This document shows, piece after piece, positions 1 through 8,325 of a DNA stretch of 64,000 nucleotides. Source of the DNA: an uncultured Oscillospiraceae bacterium (GTDB lineage: Bacteria; Bacillota; Clostridia; Oscillospirales; Oscillospiraceae). The notes below the pieces were generated by a model. It was not told where the DNA came from. It saw nothing but the letters and a program-made list of their open reading frames with translations, and did not search any database. How positions within the stretch are numbered: the stretch's first letter is position 1; every line of letters begins with the position of its first letter. The position numbers and the translations under genes were made by a program. The stretch covers positions 1 through 64,000 of the forward strand of contig CANQFT010000006.1 in the NCBI GenBank assembly GCA_947599925.1. Reading direction: 5' to 3'.

Positions 1-1028
1 GGGACATGGCCAAGGACAAGCTGCAAAACGACCCCAAGATGACCGTCCGGGGCCTGATCGAGCAGTCCAACGTGGCCTTCATCGGCACCACCGACGACCC
101 CATCGACTCCCTGGAATGGCACGAGAAGATCGCCGCCGACCCCACCATCACCTTCACCGTCGCCCCCTCCTACCGGCCCGACAAGGCCATCAACATCAAC
201 AAAGAGGGCTTCGCCGCGTACATGAAAGCCCTGGCCAAGAGCGTGGGCAAGGACAGCCTGGACACCCTGGCCGACGTGAAGGCCGCGCTGACCGAGCGGC
301 TGGAGTTCTTCGTGGCCCACGGCTGCCGCGCCACCGACCACGGCCTGGACTACATCCCCTACCGCCCCGTCTCCGACGCCGAGGCCAACGCCGCCTACCA
401 GAAGGCCATGGCCGGGGAGGAGGTCACCTTGGCGGAAGCGGAGGGCTACCAGACCGCCATCCTGCTGCACCTGGGACGGGAATACCACCGCCTGGGCATC
501 GTCATGCAGCTCCACTACTCCTGTCTGCGGAACATGAACGAGCGGATGTACCGCCGCCTGGGGCCGGACACGGGCTTCGACATGATCGCCCAGAACACCT
601 GCGGCGGGGACATCGCCCGGCTCCTCTCCGCCCTGGACATGACCGGGGAGTGCCCCAAGACCATCCTCTACTCCCTCAACCCCGCCGACAACGAGCAGCT
701 GGGCACCCTGCTGGGCGTCTTCCAGGGCACCGAGGTCCCCGGCAAGATCCAGCACGGCTCCGCCTGGTGGTTCAACGACACCAAGACCGGCATGGAGGAG
801 CAGATGAAGTCCCTGGCCAACCTGGGACTGCTGGGCAACTTCGTGGGGATGCTCACCGACTCCCGCTCCTTCCTCTCCTACGCCCGGCACGACTACTTCC
901 GCCGCATCTTCTGCAACCTGGTGGGCAACTGGGTGGAAAAGGGCGAGTACCCCAACGACGAAGAGGCCCTGAAGACCATCGTGGAGGGCGTCTGCTTCAA
1001 CAACGCCAAGCGGTATTTCGCCCTGTAA
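1..1028 (+). CDS. uxaC: Glucuronate (uronate) isomerase, 5'-truncated by the window edge
   Basis: Isomerises D-glucuronate to D-fructuronate (or galacturonate to tagaturonate), the first cytoplasmic step of hexuronate breakdown. The 340 visible residues match the central and C-terminal part of the UxaC family, with conserved stretches such as GTTDDPIDSLEWH, PSYRPDKA, AAHGC-like VAHGCRATDH, KTILYSLNPADNEQLGT, GKIQHGSAWWFND and MLTDSRSFLSYARHDYFRRI. Full-length members have about 465-470 residues, so about 130 N-terminal residues lie before base 1. The frame is open back to base 3, and the ATG at base 6 is internal. Upstream partners cannot be seen. The gene ends before a set of hairpins and an independent promoter for the next gene. 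Confidence 0.95.
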   Translation, partial: DMAKDKLQNDPKMTVRGLIEQSNVAFIGTTDDPIDSLEWHEKIAADPTITFTVAPSYRPDKAININKEGFAAYMKALAKSVGKDSLDTLADVKAALTERLEFFVAHGCRATDHGLDYIPYRPVSDAEANAAYQKAMAGEEVTLAEAEGYQTAILLHLGREYHRLGIVMQLHYSCLRNMNERMYRRLGPDTGFDMIAQNTCGGDIARLLSALDMTGECPKTILYSLNPADNEQLGTLLGVFQGTEVPGKIQHGSAWWFNDTKTGMEEQMKSLANLGLLGNFVGMLTDSRSFLSYARHDYFRRIFCNLVGNWVEKGEYPNDEEALKTIVEGVCFNNAKRYFAL

Positions 1029-1029
1029 A

Positions 1030-1143
1030 GGGCCCCGGCGGGGCCCGGTCAAGGGGCTTGGAAAAATTTTTCAAAAAAATTTTTTTCCCGCGAAAGCCTT
1101 GCGGCGCAAGGCTTTCGTCCGTTCCGGCCCCTCCGGAACGGAC
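1030..1143. terminator. Three successive perfect hairpins after uxaC
   Basis: GGGCCCC/GGGGCCC (1030-1046, 3-base loop) is followed by an A/T-only run pattern at 1063-1087. Next comes a 12-bp perfect stem at 1091-1117 (loop GGC) and an 11-bp perfect stem at 1117-1143 (loop CCCCT). The T-run at 1080-1086 follows the first hairpin only after a gap, so this is not a textbook intrinsic terminator. The block sits between the uxaC stop and the promoter of the SLH gene and probably insulates the two. Confidence 0.55.
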
Positions 1144-1152
1144 GATGACGTC

Positions 1153-1180
1153 TTGACATCTCCGTGAAAAGTTCTATACT
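1153..1180 (+). promoter_or_regulatory. Sigma-A type promoter of the SLH surface protein gene
   Basis: TTGACA at 1153-1158, 16-bp spacer, TATACT at 1175-1180. This is a near-consensus housekeeping promoter about 60 bp before the start codon. The message has a strong AGGAGGT ribosome binding site at about 1229-1235. Confidence 0.8.
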
Positions 1181-1241
1181 GTTAGGCAGATTATGGCCCG
1201 GAACGGGCAAAAATGCACAAATTTTTTAGGAGGTTAAAGCG

Positions 1242-4200
1242 ATGAAGAAGAAGAATTGGTCGCGGACACTTTCCCTGTTGCTGGCGGTCGCCCTGGTCGC
1301 CGGTCTGCTGGTGGTGCCGGCGAGCGCGACGTTAAACGAGAATAATGCCGAGGGCGGCATTCACGTGATCGACCCCGCTAAAGATACCGTTGCCTCTGAG
1401 GGAAGCATCAACTCATACTTCACCTGTGGCAAAGACAATGCTATAAAGATAGGAGAGGCTGCTACGTTTGAGGGGACGCTCTCCTACGATACTGGGATCG
1501 CCGAGGACGACCAGTTAACGGTGAAAGAGAACGGCACGTTGCCCCACTTTGAAACTGGTGAGTGCAAAAATAGCAATCACCGCTACATCGAGTTTACCAC
1601 TGCCGCCGACAAGGACGTTAACATCCGCGTTTGGTGGTCTACTGGCAGTAACGTTACGCCTTCGAATGACAATGCCGGAAGAATTGCCCGTCTGGTCAAG
1701 ACGTCTGACTGGGCCAAAATTCCCGGCGCGGGCAAAACTGCCCCCGAGTCGGTAGAGCTGTTTCCCGCAGGGACTTACTCTCAGAACACAATTTACCTGA
1801 CGGAGAAAAAGTTGCAGGCCGCCACCGCATATCGGTTGATGGCCGGTAACTCGAATGTGCATTTCTACCGTGTCGAGGTGATCGAAACCGATAAGGTCGC
1901 CAGTGCCAATCCTTTGGATGACGTGGCGGAGACAGTCGAGGCTGAGACATACACTGCTACGGCGGTTGAGGCGCATGACGCCGCTTCCGCCAAAACCAAG
2001 GCTCAGGAACTGGTGACTGCCGCGGTGGCGGGCAACGAGGGCGTCACCGCCACTGTGAACGATGGCACTTATGCCGCCGCTGAAAACGGTACCGCCTCTG
2101 CCCCTGAGGGCAAGGATGGCAGCTACAAGTTCACCGTCACTCTGAGCGATGACAGCCATAGTGCCGTGACCACGAGTGAGATCACCATGACCATTACCGC
2201 CACGGCCTATGAGCCTGTGCCGAATTCTGTGCCCGGCGAAGGGTACGGCGAGGCTAAGACTTTCTTGGCCAAGAACGCTTCCCTGCCCAGTGGACAGACC
2301 TCTGCGGAAACCGAAGTGCTTACCACTGACGGCGATGGTATCCATTTCTATCTGGGCAAGAGCGGTACGTTTACGACATCTGGCAATGCCAGCGACCATA
2401 AGTCCGTGGCCAGTGGTATTAGCTATAACACCAATCCCGTTGGCGGTAGCGAAAACCCGCAAACGAGTGGTAGCAACACCACCGTGGGGCAAGTCCCCGA
2501 CACCGGCACCTATTATAAGTTCGTGGCCGACAAGGCCGGTAAGCTGGAGATCGTTTATAAGATCAACGGCGGCAAGACCTTTGTGGCCGTAAAGGGTGGC
2601 GAGGCTCCCAGCACCGTTGCCACCGTTGCTGCTGTTGGCGGTTTGGACGGCTGGGCTACTACCATTGATGTGGAAGCTGGTGCTACCTATTATGTGTATG
2701 CCGCTACCACCACTAAGCTGCTCCTGTACGGCTTCACTTTCTGGGCCGAGGCTGAGGAAGTGGTGGAAAAGGAAATGACCGTCTCGGCGGCGGACGTGAC
2801 CGCCGACTATGACGGCAAGGCCAAGACCATCACGGTCAAGGCCACGGACAAGGGCGCCGAGACCGCCGTGACGGGCGCGGAGGTCCAGTACAAGCTGAGC
2901 ACTGAGGAAGCGTACAAGGATGAACAGCCCGAAATGAAGAACGCGGGCAAGTACACGGTGGACTACAAGGTCACCGCCGAGGGCTACAAGGAGGCCGCCG
3001 GCCAGGCCATTGTGACCATCAACAAGAACACCGAAGCCCAGGGCAAGATCACGCTGGAGGCGGACCACACCAAAGTGACCCAGACCGACGGCGAGGTGTT
3101 GTTCACCGTCAAGGGCGTGCCCGCGGACAGCAGCGTGAAGCCCACCCTTACGTGCGACCCGGACGGTCCGATCAGCGTTACGCTGGATAGGGCGCAGGAC
3201 AGCAGTGATTACACCGGCACCTATAATGTGGCGGCCAACGATGGCGGCGCGGAAAAGACCCACGTGGTGAGCGTGGTGTGGGTCGGCGACGACAACTACG
3301 AGGGCATCAAGACCGCCGGTGAGGGCCAGAAGGTGACCATCACCCAGCACAGCTCCAGCGCGAAGGTCTCCCAGGTCGAGTTTGCGGAGATGAGCGCGAG
3401 TATCTACGCCAAGGCCGGGAGCCTCGTGGGCGAGACGCAGCAGGACGCTTTCGCGGATGGGGCCATCACCTTTACGGCGGATCCGGACAAGGACACCACC
3501 CAGACCATCACGGTGTCGGGCAAGCTGAAGTACGCGGAGGGCCTCACCAACTTTAACAAGTCGAACCCCAAGGAGCAGGAGGGGTATTACCTGCTCTGGA
3601 TGTTCGAAGTGCCCACGGAGTACCAGACCGCCGGCACTGTCACCGTGAAGAAAGGCGCCAGCAGCACGACGGACAAGACCTTTAACCTGAACACGGGTCT
3701 GGATGCGGATGGCGACAAGCAGTATTTCTCCATGGTACACCAGATCTCGCCCAAGACCGGGACGGTGGAGATCCTCGTTGACGGCGACGGCGCGGGCAGC
3801 GACTACATCGAGACCGTGTACACCCTGGACCTGTCCGGCGTGACCTTCGAGCCGCAGCCGATGGGCGCCGACTTCGTGGTGGCGGGGACGCTGTCCACCG
3901 AGGATGTGGGCGGCACGCTGACCGCCACGGCCACGAAGGTGGGCTATGAGACCTATGAGGTGACGGTCAACTCCACCGACCTCACCGCCCACAAGCGCAC
4001 GGGCGTGGAGCCCGCCGACACCGAGGACGATTTCTGGATCGGCGTGGGCCTGCCCCAGATCAACTTTGATAACAACAGCCTGTTCGTGAGCGAGGACGGG
4101 AGCGAGTGGCAGCACATTGGCGGCAACCAGGTGGACAAGGGCGGGAAGAAATACTCCATGACCTACGTCAACCTGCCGGACGATGTGACGGAGAACGCGT

Positions 4201-7200
4201 CGTTGACGCTCTACTATAAGGTCACGCCGGACAAGGGCGGCGAGGCCGATCCCACGGGCGAGACGCTGCAGTACTACACCGTGACCTTCAAGGCCGACAA
4301 GCTGACCTATCCCGACTACACCATCACCAACGGCACCGCCACCGGTGAGACCGGCACCATCTCCGCCATCAAGGTGAAGGACGCCGCGGGCACTACCGCC
4401 AAGGCTGGGGACACGATCACCGTGGAGACCACGCCCGCGGAGAACTATACGCTGGACGCCGTCACTGTCGCCTCCGATGTGGAGGGCATTGAAGTGGAGG
4501 TCAGCAAGGTCGGGAACAACGCCACCTTCACCATGCCCGCCAGCGACGTCACCGTGACGGCGACGTTCAAGGAGGGGACGACGCCGAAGACCATCACCGT
4601 GGTGGCGGCCCCGCTGGGCGAGGGCTCCAGCGCCACGAGCTACACTGTTGAGGGCAGCGGCGACGAGGGCGGCACCGTGAACGTGACCATCACCGCCGAC
4701 AGTCTGACCGAGCATGCCAACGGCGCGGGCACGAAGGGTTACTGGGTCGGCTTTGGTATGCCCGTCGAGGAGGGCGCCACCTACACCTACAAGGCTGACG
4801 AGGGCGACACCGCCACCACTGAGGTGAACGGGCCCAAGGACCGGACTTTCACCAAGGACGGCCAGACCTACGCCACCATCTACATGACGGTGGACGAGGC
4901 CAACACGGAAACCAAGTACACTGTCACGCAGACCAAGGCCGACGAGCCCGCCGTCACCACCACCTATAAGGTGACCATCACCGTCAAGGCCCTGGTGCCC
5001 GCCGAGACTGAGCCGGAGACCACCTACGCCCTGACCGGCGTGGCGACCCCGGAGAACAGCGGCACCGTGACCTTCAAGGTGGGCGGCACCGCCGCCACCA
5101 CCGCCAAGGAGAGCGACACCGTCACCGTGGTGGCCACCCCTGAGACCGGTTATAAGCTGAAGAGCGTGACCGCGGTGCAGACCGACACCGACACCGCCGT
5201 GACCATCGGCGCGGACAACACCTTCACCATGCCCACCGCCGCCGTGACCGTCACCGCCACCTTCGAGAAGGAGGAGGAAGAGGATAAGCCTCTGCCCGAA
5301 AACGCCGTGGTCTGGACCGACGCGCGGAAAGACCAGGTGGATATGTTCACTTTCTGGGTGAAGAACGCCACCAGCGGCGAGTTTGAGGAGGGTTACTCCG
5401 CCAAGCCCACTTCCGGGATCACCGCCGCGATGCTCGAAGGCGCGCTGAAGGACTTTACCGACTATCTGGACACCACCAGCCTGGCCGTTAAGTTCAAGCC
5501 CAACAACCCCGACGTGGGCAAGACCACCTTTACCACCGCGACTTCCGGCACCCTGACCCTGGTGTTCATCGACCAGGCCAGCAAAGAGAATCAGGCCGGC
5601 TGCACCCTGGACGGCCAGGTGATCAACGGCTTCGTGGATGGCACCAAGGAAACTGTCTCTGTCCGCGAGATCGAACTGGAGGCCGGGGACCATGTGTTCC
5701 TGTCCGGCCGGGATACTTTCGACAAGGAAATCTCCATGTACCTGATGATGTGGGTGCCCGATGGGGATGCTCCCACCACTCCCACTGTCACCAGCGTGAC
5801 CATTGAGGGCCCGGATACCGTGAAGGTAGGCGAGGAGATCACCCTCACCGCCACCGTCGCCATGAGTGATGGCAGCACCGACGCCGCCGGTGTGACCTGG
5901 ACGGCCAGCAACGGCAACGCCACGGTCGAGGCGGGCAAGGTCACCGGCGTGACCGCGGGCGAAGTGGTCATCACCGCCACCTCCGTGACTGACGCCACCA
6001 AGTCCAACACCAAGACCATCACCGTCACGGCTGAGGACGCGGGCGGCGACGAGGTGGACAAGAGCGCGCTGCAGGAAGCTGTGGACGCGGCCCACAAGAA
6101 GTATGACGACGTTGTGGCCTCCGAGGACGGCACCGACGTGCGGACCACGAAGGAGTGGATGCCTGAGGCCGACCTGAAGGCGGCCCAGGACGCCATCGCC
6201 GCGGCTGAGGCCGTCCTGAAGGACGAGAGCGCCGACGCGGACGCGGTGAAGAACGCTGTGGACGCGCTGGCCAATGCTCTGAGCGGTCTGACTGAGCCCG
6301 CCGCCGGCACCAAGCGCACCAGCAGCGGCGTCAGCAACGGTACGACAGGCGGCGTCGGCGTGGACAAGGAAAACACAGACAAGACCACCGAGACCAAGCC
6401 CGACGGCTCCAAGGTCGTCACCGCGACCCAGTCCGACGGCTCCAAGACCGTCACCACCACCACCCCCGCCGGTGAGGTCACTGCCGACGTCACCCTGGGC
6501 CACGGCGCCAGCAGCACCACCGTCACCGTGCCCGTGGAGGACGCCAACACCGGCATGGTGCCTGTGGTGGTCAATCCCGACGGCACCGAGGAGATCATCC
6601 GGGACAGCTATGTGGACGAGGACGGCAACGTGGTCTTTGACCTGGACGAGAGCGCCACGGTGAAGATCGTGGACAACGCCAAGCACTTTGTGGACATCGA
6701 CAACCACTGGGCCGAGGACGATGTGAACTTCGTCACCGCCCGCGAGCTGTTCAACGGCATGGACACGACCCACTTTGTGCCCAACGACGCCATGACCCGC
6801 GCCATGATGGCCACCGTCCTGTTCCGTCTGGACGGCGAGCACGAGAGCGAGGCCGCCATCGACTTCACCGATGTGGCGGCTGGCGACTGGTTCGTTGAGG
6901 CTGTGGATTGGGCCGCCGAGATGGGCGTGATCACCGGTTACAGCGACGGCACCTTCGCCCCCGACAAGTCCATCACCCGGCAGGAGCTGGTGGCTATGGT
7001 CTACCGCTTCGCGGGCTCTCCCGCGGTGGAGGGCGCCATGGGTATGGCCGGCTATGACGACGCGGACCAGGTCGCTGATTGGGCCTCCGCCGCGATGCAC
7101 TGGGCCGTTGCCAACGGCATCATCCAGGGCAAGGGCGACAATTGCCTCCATCCCGCGGGCGAAGCCACCCGCGCCGAGGTCGCCGCGGTGCTCCAGCGCT

Positions 7201-7220
7201 TCGTGCGCCTGGACAAGTAA
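1242..7220 (+). CDS. Giant secreted surface protein with C-terminal S-layer-homology domains
   Basis: A 1992-residue exported protein. Residues 1-29 form a Sec signal peptide (KKK, hydrophobic core, cleavage after PASA). Residues about 500-620 include a YDGKAKTITVKA module resembling MBG/Big-type adhesin domains. Two related segments ending in FTMPASDVTVTATF and FTMPTAAVTVTATF (about residues 1060-1115 and 1270-1345) look like InlB/Flg_new-type repeats. A Big-2-like domain follows at about 1515-1600, then an alanine-rich helical FIVAR-like segment at about 1607-1685. Three SLH domains (FVDIDNHWAED, FTDVAAGDWFVEA, YDDADQVADWAS) finish the chain and would bind secondary cell-wall polymer. The start is fixed by AGGAGGT seven bases upstream. 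The ligand is unknown; an adhesin or S-layer-associated role is inferred. The first ~1.4 kb after the signal peptide is visibly less GC-rich than the rest. Confidence 0.88.
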   Translation: MKKKNWSRTLSLLLAVALVAGLLVVPASATLNENNAEGGIHVIDPAKDTVASEGSINSYFTCGKDNAIKIGEAATFEGTLSYDTGIAEDDQLTVKENGTLPHFETGECKNSNHRYIEFTTAADKDVNIRVWWSTGSNVTPSNDNAGRIARLVKTSDWAKIPGAGKTAPESVELFPAGTYSQNTIYLTEKKLQAATAYRLMAGNSNVHFYRVEVIETDKVASANPLDDVAETVEAETYTATAVEAHDAASAKTKAQELVTAAVAGNEGVTATVNDGTYAAAENGTASAPEGKDGSYKFTVTLSDDSHSAVTTSEITMTITATAYEPVPNSVPGEGYGEAKTFLAKNASLPSGQTSAETEVLTTDGDGIHFYLGKSGTFTTSGNASDHKSVASGISYNTNPVGGSENPQTSGSNTTVGQVPDTGTYYKFVADKAGKLEIVYKINGGKTFVAVKGGEAPSTVATVAAVGGLDGWATTIDVEAGATYYVYAATTTKLLLYGFTFWAEAEEVVEKEMTVSAADVTADYDGKAKTITVKATDKGAETAVTGAEVQYKLSTEEAYKDEQPEMKNAGKYTVDYKVTAEGYKEAAGQAIVTINKNTEAQGKITLEADHTKVTQTDGEVLFTVKGVPADSSVKPTLTCDPDGPISVTLDRAQDSSDYTGTYNVAANDGGAEKTHVVSVVWVGDDNYEGIKTAGEGQKVTITQHSSSAKVSQVEFAEMSASIYAKAGSLVGETQQDAFADGAITFTADPDKDTTQTITVSGKLKYAEGLTNFNKSNPKEQEGYYLLWMFEVPTEYQTAGTVTVKKGASSTTDKTFNLNTGLDADGDKQYFSMVHQISPKTGTVEILVDGDGAGSDYIETVYTLDLSGVTFEPQPMGADFVVAGTLSTEDVGGTLTATATKVGYETYEVTVNSTDLTAHKRTGVEPADTEDDFWIGVGLPQINFDNNSLFVSEDGSEWQHIGGNQVDKGGKKYSMTYVNLPDDVTENASLTLYYKVTPDKGGEADPTGETLQYYTVTFKADKLTYPDYTITNGTATGETGTISAIKVKDAAGTTAKAGDTITVETTPAENYTLDAVTVASDVEGIEVEVSKVGNNATFTMPASDVTVTATFKEGTTPKTITVVAAPLGEGSSATSYTVEGSGDEGGTVNVTITADSLTEHANGAGTKGYWVGFGMPVEEGATYTYKADEGDTATTEVNGPKDRTFTKDGQTYATIYMTVDEANTETKYTVTQTKADEPAVTTTYKVTITVKALVPAETEPETTYALTGVATPENSGTVTFKVGGTAATTAKESDTVTVVATPETGYKLKSVTAVQTDTDTAVTIGADNTFTMPTAAVTVTATFEKEEEEDKPLPENAVVWTDARKDQVDMFTFWVKNATSGEFEEGYSAKPTSGITAAMLEGALKDFTDYLDTTSLAVKFKPNNPDVGKTTFTTATSGTLTLVFIDQASKENQAGCTLDGQVINGFVDGTKETVSVREIELEAGDHVFLSGRDTFDKEISMYLMMWVPDGDAPTTPTVTSVTIEGPDTVKVGEEITLTATVAMSDGSTDAAGVTWTASNGNATVEAGKVTGVTAGEVVITATSVTDATKSNTKTITVTAEDAGGDEVDKSALQEAVDAAHKKYDDVVASEDGTDVRTTKEWMPEADLKAAQDAIAAAEAVLKDESADADAVKNAVDALANALSGLTEPAAGTKRTSSGVSNGTTGGVGVDKENTDKTTETKPDGSKVVTATQSDGSKTVTTTTPAGEVTADVTLGHGASSTTVTVPVEDANTGMVPVVVNPDGTEEIIRDSYVDEDGNVVFDLDESATVKIVDNAKHFVDIDNHWAEDDVNFVTARELFNGMDTTHFVPNDAMTRAMMATVLFRLDGEHESEAAIDFTDVAAGDWFVEAVDWAAEMGVITGYSDGTFAPDKSITRQELVAMVYRFAGSPAVEGAMGMAGYDDADQVADWASAAMHWAVANGIIQGKGDNCLHPAGEATRAEVAAVLQRFVRLDK

Positions 7221-7251
7221 GCCGCAAGGCGAGCTCGAAAACAGCTAAAAA

Positions 7252-7291
7252 AAGCCCCGGCACAGGTCACTGTGCCGGGGCTTCTTTTTTT
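7252..7291. terminator. Bidirectional intrinsic terminator
   Basis: A 14-bp perfect stem, AAGCCCCGGCACAG paired with its complement (7252-7283), loop GTCA, followed by a T-run on the plus strand and preceded by A7 (T7 on the minus strand). It ends both the SLH gene and the convergent phosphoribosyltransferase gene. Confidence 0.92.
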
Positions 7292-7325
7292 GAAACGCCG
7301 CGGTATGGCGGGGAACGGGCGGGAG

Positions 7326-7880
7326 CTACGCCTTGGGGTTGCCCTGGCCGTCGAAGAGGGGGAGGGGCGCCAGGAAGAGGATGTCGTCGCGCTTGGCGGC
7401 GTCGCCCTCGGCCAAGATCGCCATGCGGCCCGCCACCTGGCCGCCGGCCTGACGGACCAGGGTCTCGGTGGCGGCGATGGAGCCGCCGGTGGAGATCACG
7501 TCGTCCAGGATCAGCACCCGCTTGCCCCGGATCTTCTCCGCATCCTTCCCGTCCATGTAGAGCCGCTGGTCGCCCTCGGTGGTGATGGAGGAATCCGCCA
7601 CGGAAAAGACGTTTTTCATGTATGCCTTTTTCTTCTTGCGGACCAGGAAATACTCGTTGCGGCCGCTCTGCCGGGCCATCTCGTGGACCAGAGGGATGGC
7701 CTTGGCCTCCGGAGCGACCATGTAGTCGAACTCCGGCGCCTTGTCCAGCAGGGCCTTGGCGCAGGCGCAGGTGAGTTCCACGTCCCCAAAGATGACGAAG
7801 GCGGCGATCTGGAGCGTGTCGCTGATGGGGCACAGGGGCAGGTCGCGGGTGAGCCCGGCGACCTGAATGGTGTAGGTCAT
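7326..7880 (-). CDS. Purine-type phosphoribosyltransferase
   Basis: A 184-residue type I phosphoribosyltransferase of the adenine/xanthine PRTase group, expected to make a purine nucleotide from free base and PRPP in the cytoplasm. The PRPP loop is clear: VLILDDVISTGGS at about residues 117-129. The N-terminal part (FDYMVAPEAKAIPLVHEMA) fits the same family. Longer reading frames exist upstream, but the consensus promoter at 7915-7943 overlaps an upstream in-frame ATG at 7916, so transcription would begin after it. The ATG at 7880 has AGGAGG eight bases upstream and is the supported start. The exact base (adenine, xanthine or hypoxanthine) cannot be read from the sequence. Monocistronic. Confidence 0.85.
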   Translation of the reverse strand: MTYTIQVAGLTRDLPLCPISDTLQIAAFVIFGDVELTCACAKALLDKAPEFDYMVAPEAKAIPLVHEMARQSGRNEYFLVRKKKKAYMKNVFSVADSSITTEGDQRLYMDGKDAEKIRGKRVLILDDVISTGGSIAATETLVRQAGGQVAGRMAILAEGDAAKRDDILFLAPLPLFDGQGNPKA

Positions 7881-7914
7881 GGGAAAAACCTCCTCGATGG
7901 TTTGGTCATTTTCC

Positions 7915-7943
7915 ATTATATCCCCTCTTAATATTTCTGTCAA
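7915..7943 (-). promoter_or_regulatory. Perfect consensus sigma-A promoter of the phosphoribosyltransferase gene
   Basis: On the minus strand: TTGACA (7943-7938), 17-bp spacer, TATAAT (7920-7915). Both hexamers match consensus exactly. The start of transcription near 7908 excludes the ATG at 7916 as translation start. Confidence 0.92.
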
Positions 7944-8144
7944 TTTTGGAAAAAACAGCTGGTATTTGTGATGTGATAGAAATACTTTGCCCCTGCTTTT
8001 GGCGCGGGAAAGCCGCGGGACTTGTTTGACGCGTTTGGCCCCAGACCATGCCGGGTCTGGGGCTTTTTTTGCGCCTCGGAGGGGCGGTGGCGCGGTGTGG
8101 GGGACGTTTTGTGCGTTTCTGTCAAAGGGATGGGCAAAAACTTC
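7944..8144 (+). other. Gene-free intergenic stretch containing an orphan terminator
   Basis: No supported gene. It holds a small hairpin CGCGG-GAAAG-CCGCG (8003-8017) and then an intrinsic-terminator-like hairpin (separate entry). The rest shows no ORF with a ribosome binding site. Confidence 0.5.
8038..8070 (+). terminator. Intrinsic terminator with no obvious upstream gene
   Basis: A 10-bp perfect stem GCCCCAGACC/GGTCTGGGGC (8038-8047 and 8054-8063, 6-base loop) is followed by seven T. It points rightwards, but the nearest gene upstream is on the opposite strand. It may end a small RNA, stop read-through from the left, or protect the pil promoter. Confidence 0.75.
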
Positions 8145-8172
8145 TTGCATTTTTGTGAATTTATGATAAACT
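8145..8172 (+). promoter_or_regulatory. Candidate promoter of the type IV pilus operon
   Basis: TTGCAT (8145-8150), 16-bp spacer, TAAACT (8167-8172), within the only AT-rich patch ahead of pilB. It leaves a GC-rich leader of about 145 nt before the pilB start. Confidence 0.5.
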
Positions 8173-8214
8173 ATATTTGTTGTAGTATCATGCGGTTCGA
8201 ATCGGAGTGGGACG

Positions 8215-8252
8215 TCCTCTCCCGCCGGGGTCTTGGCGGAGGGGGAGAGGGC
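8215..8252 (+). promoter_or_regulatory. Structured leader hairpin before pilB
   Basis: The leader can fold with CCTCTCC plus CCGCC on the left pairing with GGCGG plus GGGAGAGG on the right, around a GGGGTCTT loop. It does not resemble the c-di-GMP riboswitch consensus as far as I can judge by eye. Function unknown. Confidence 0.35.
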
Positions 8253-8325
8253 GGGCCGCCGTGACGCGGGGCCGCGGTCTCTGGCCGGGCCCGCGGAGAG
8301 GTTTTTTCAAAAGGGGGTGGCGGAT

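Noticed and set aside
1515..7151. An 1878-residue open frame on the minus strand, antisense to the SLH protein gene
   Set aside because: The product is His/Gly/Val/Leu-rich without domains, signal or ribosome site. It mirrors the GC-ending codon bias of the real gene on the plus strand, which has clear signal peptide and SLH domains.
7326..8150. Long N-terminal form (274 residues) of the phosphoribosyltransferase
   Set aside because: It would span the perfect consensus promoter, so the extra residues cannot be on the message.
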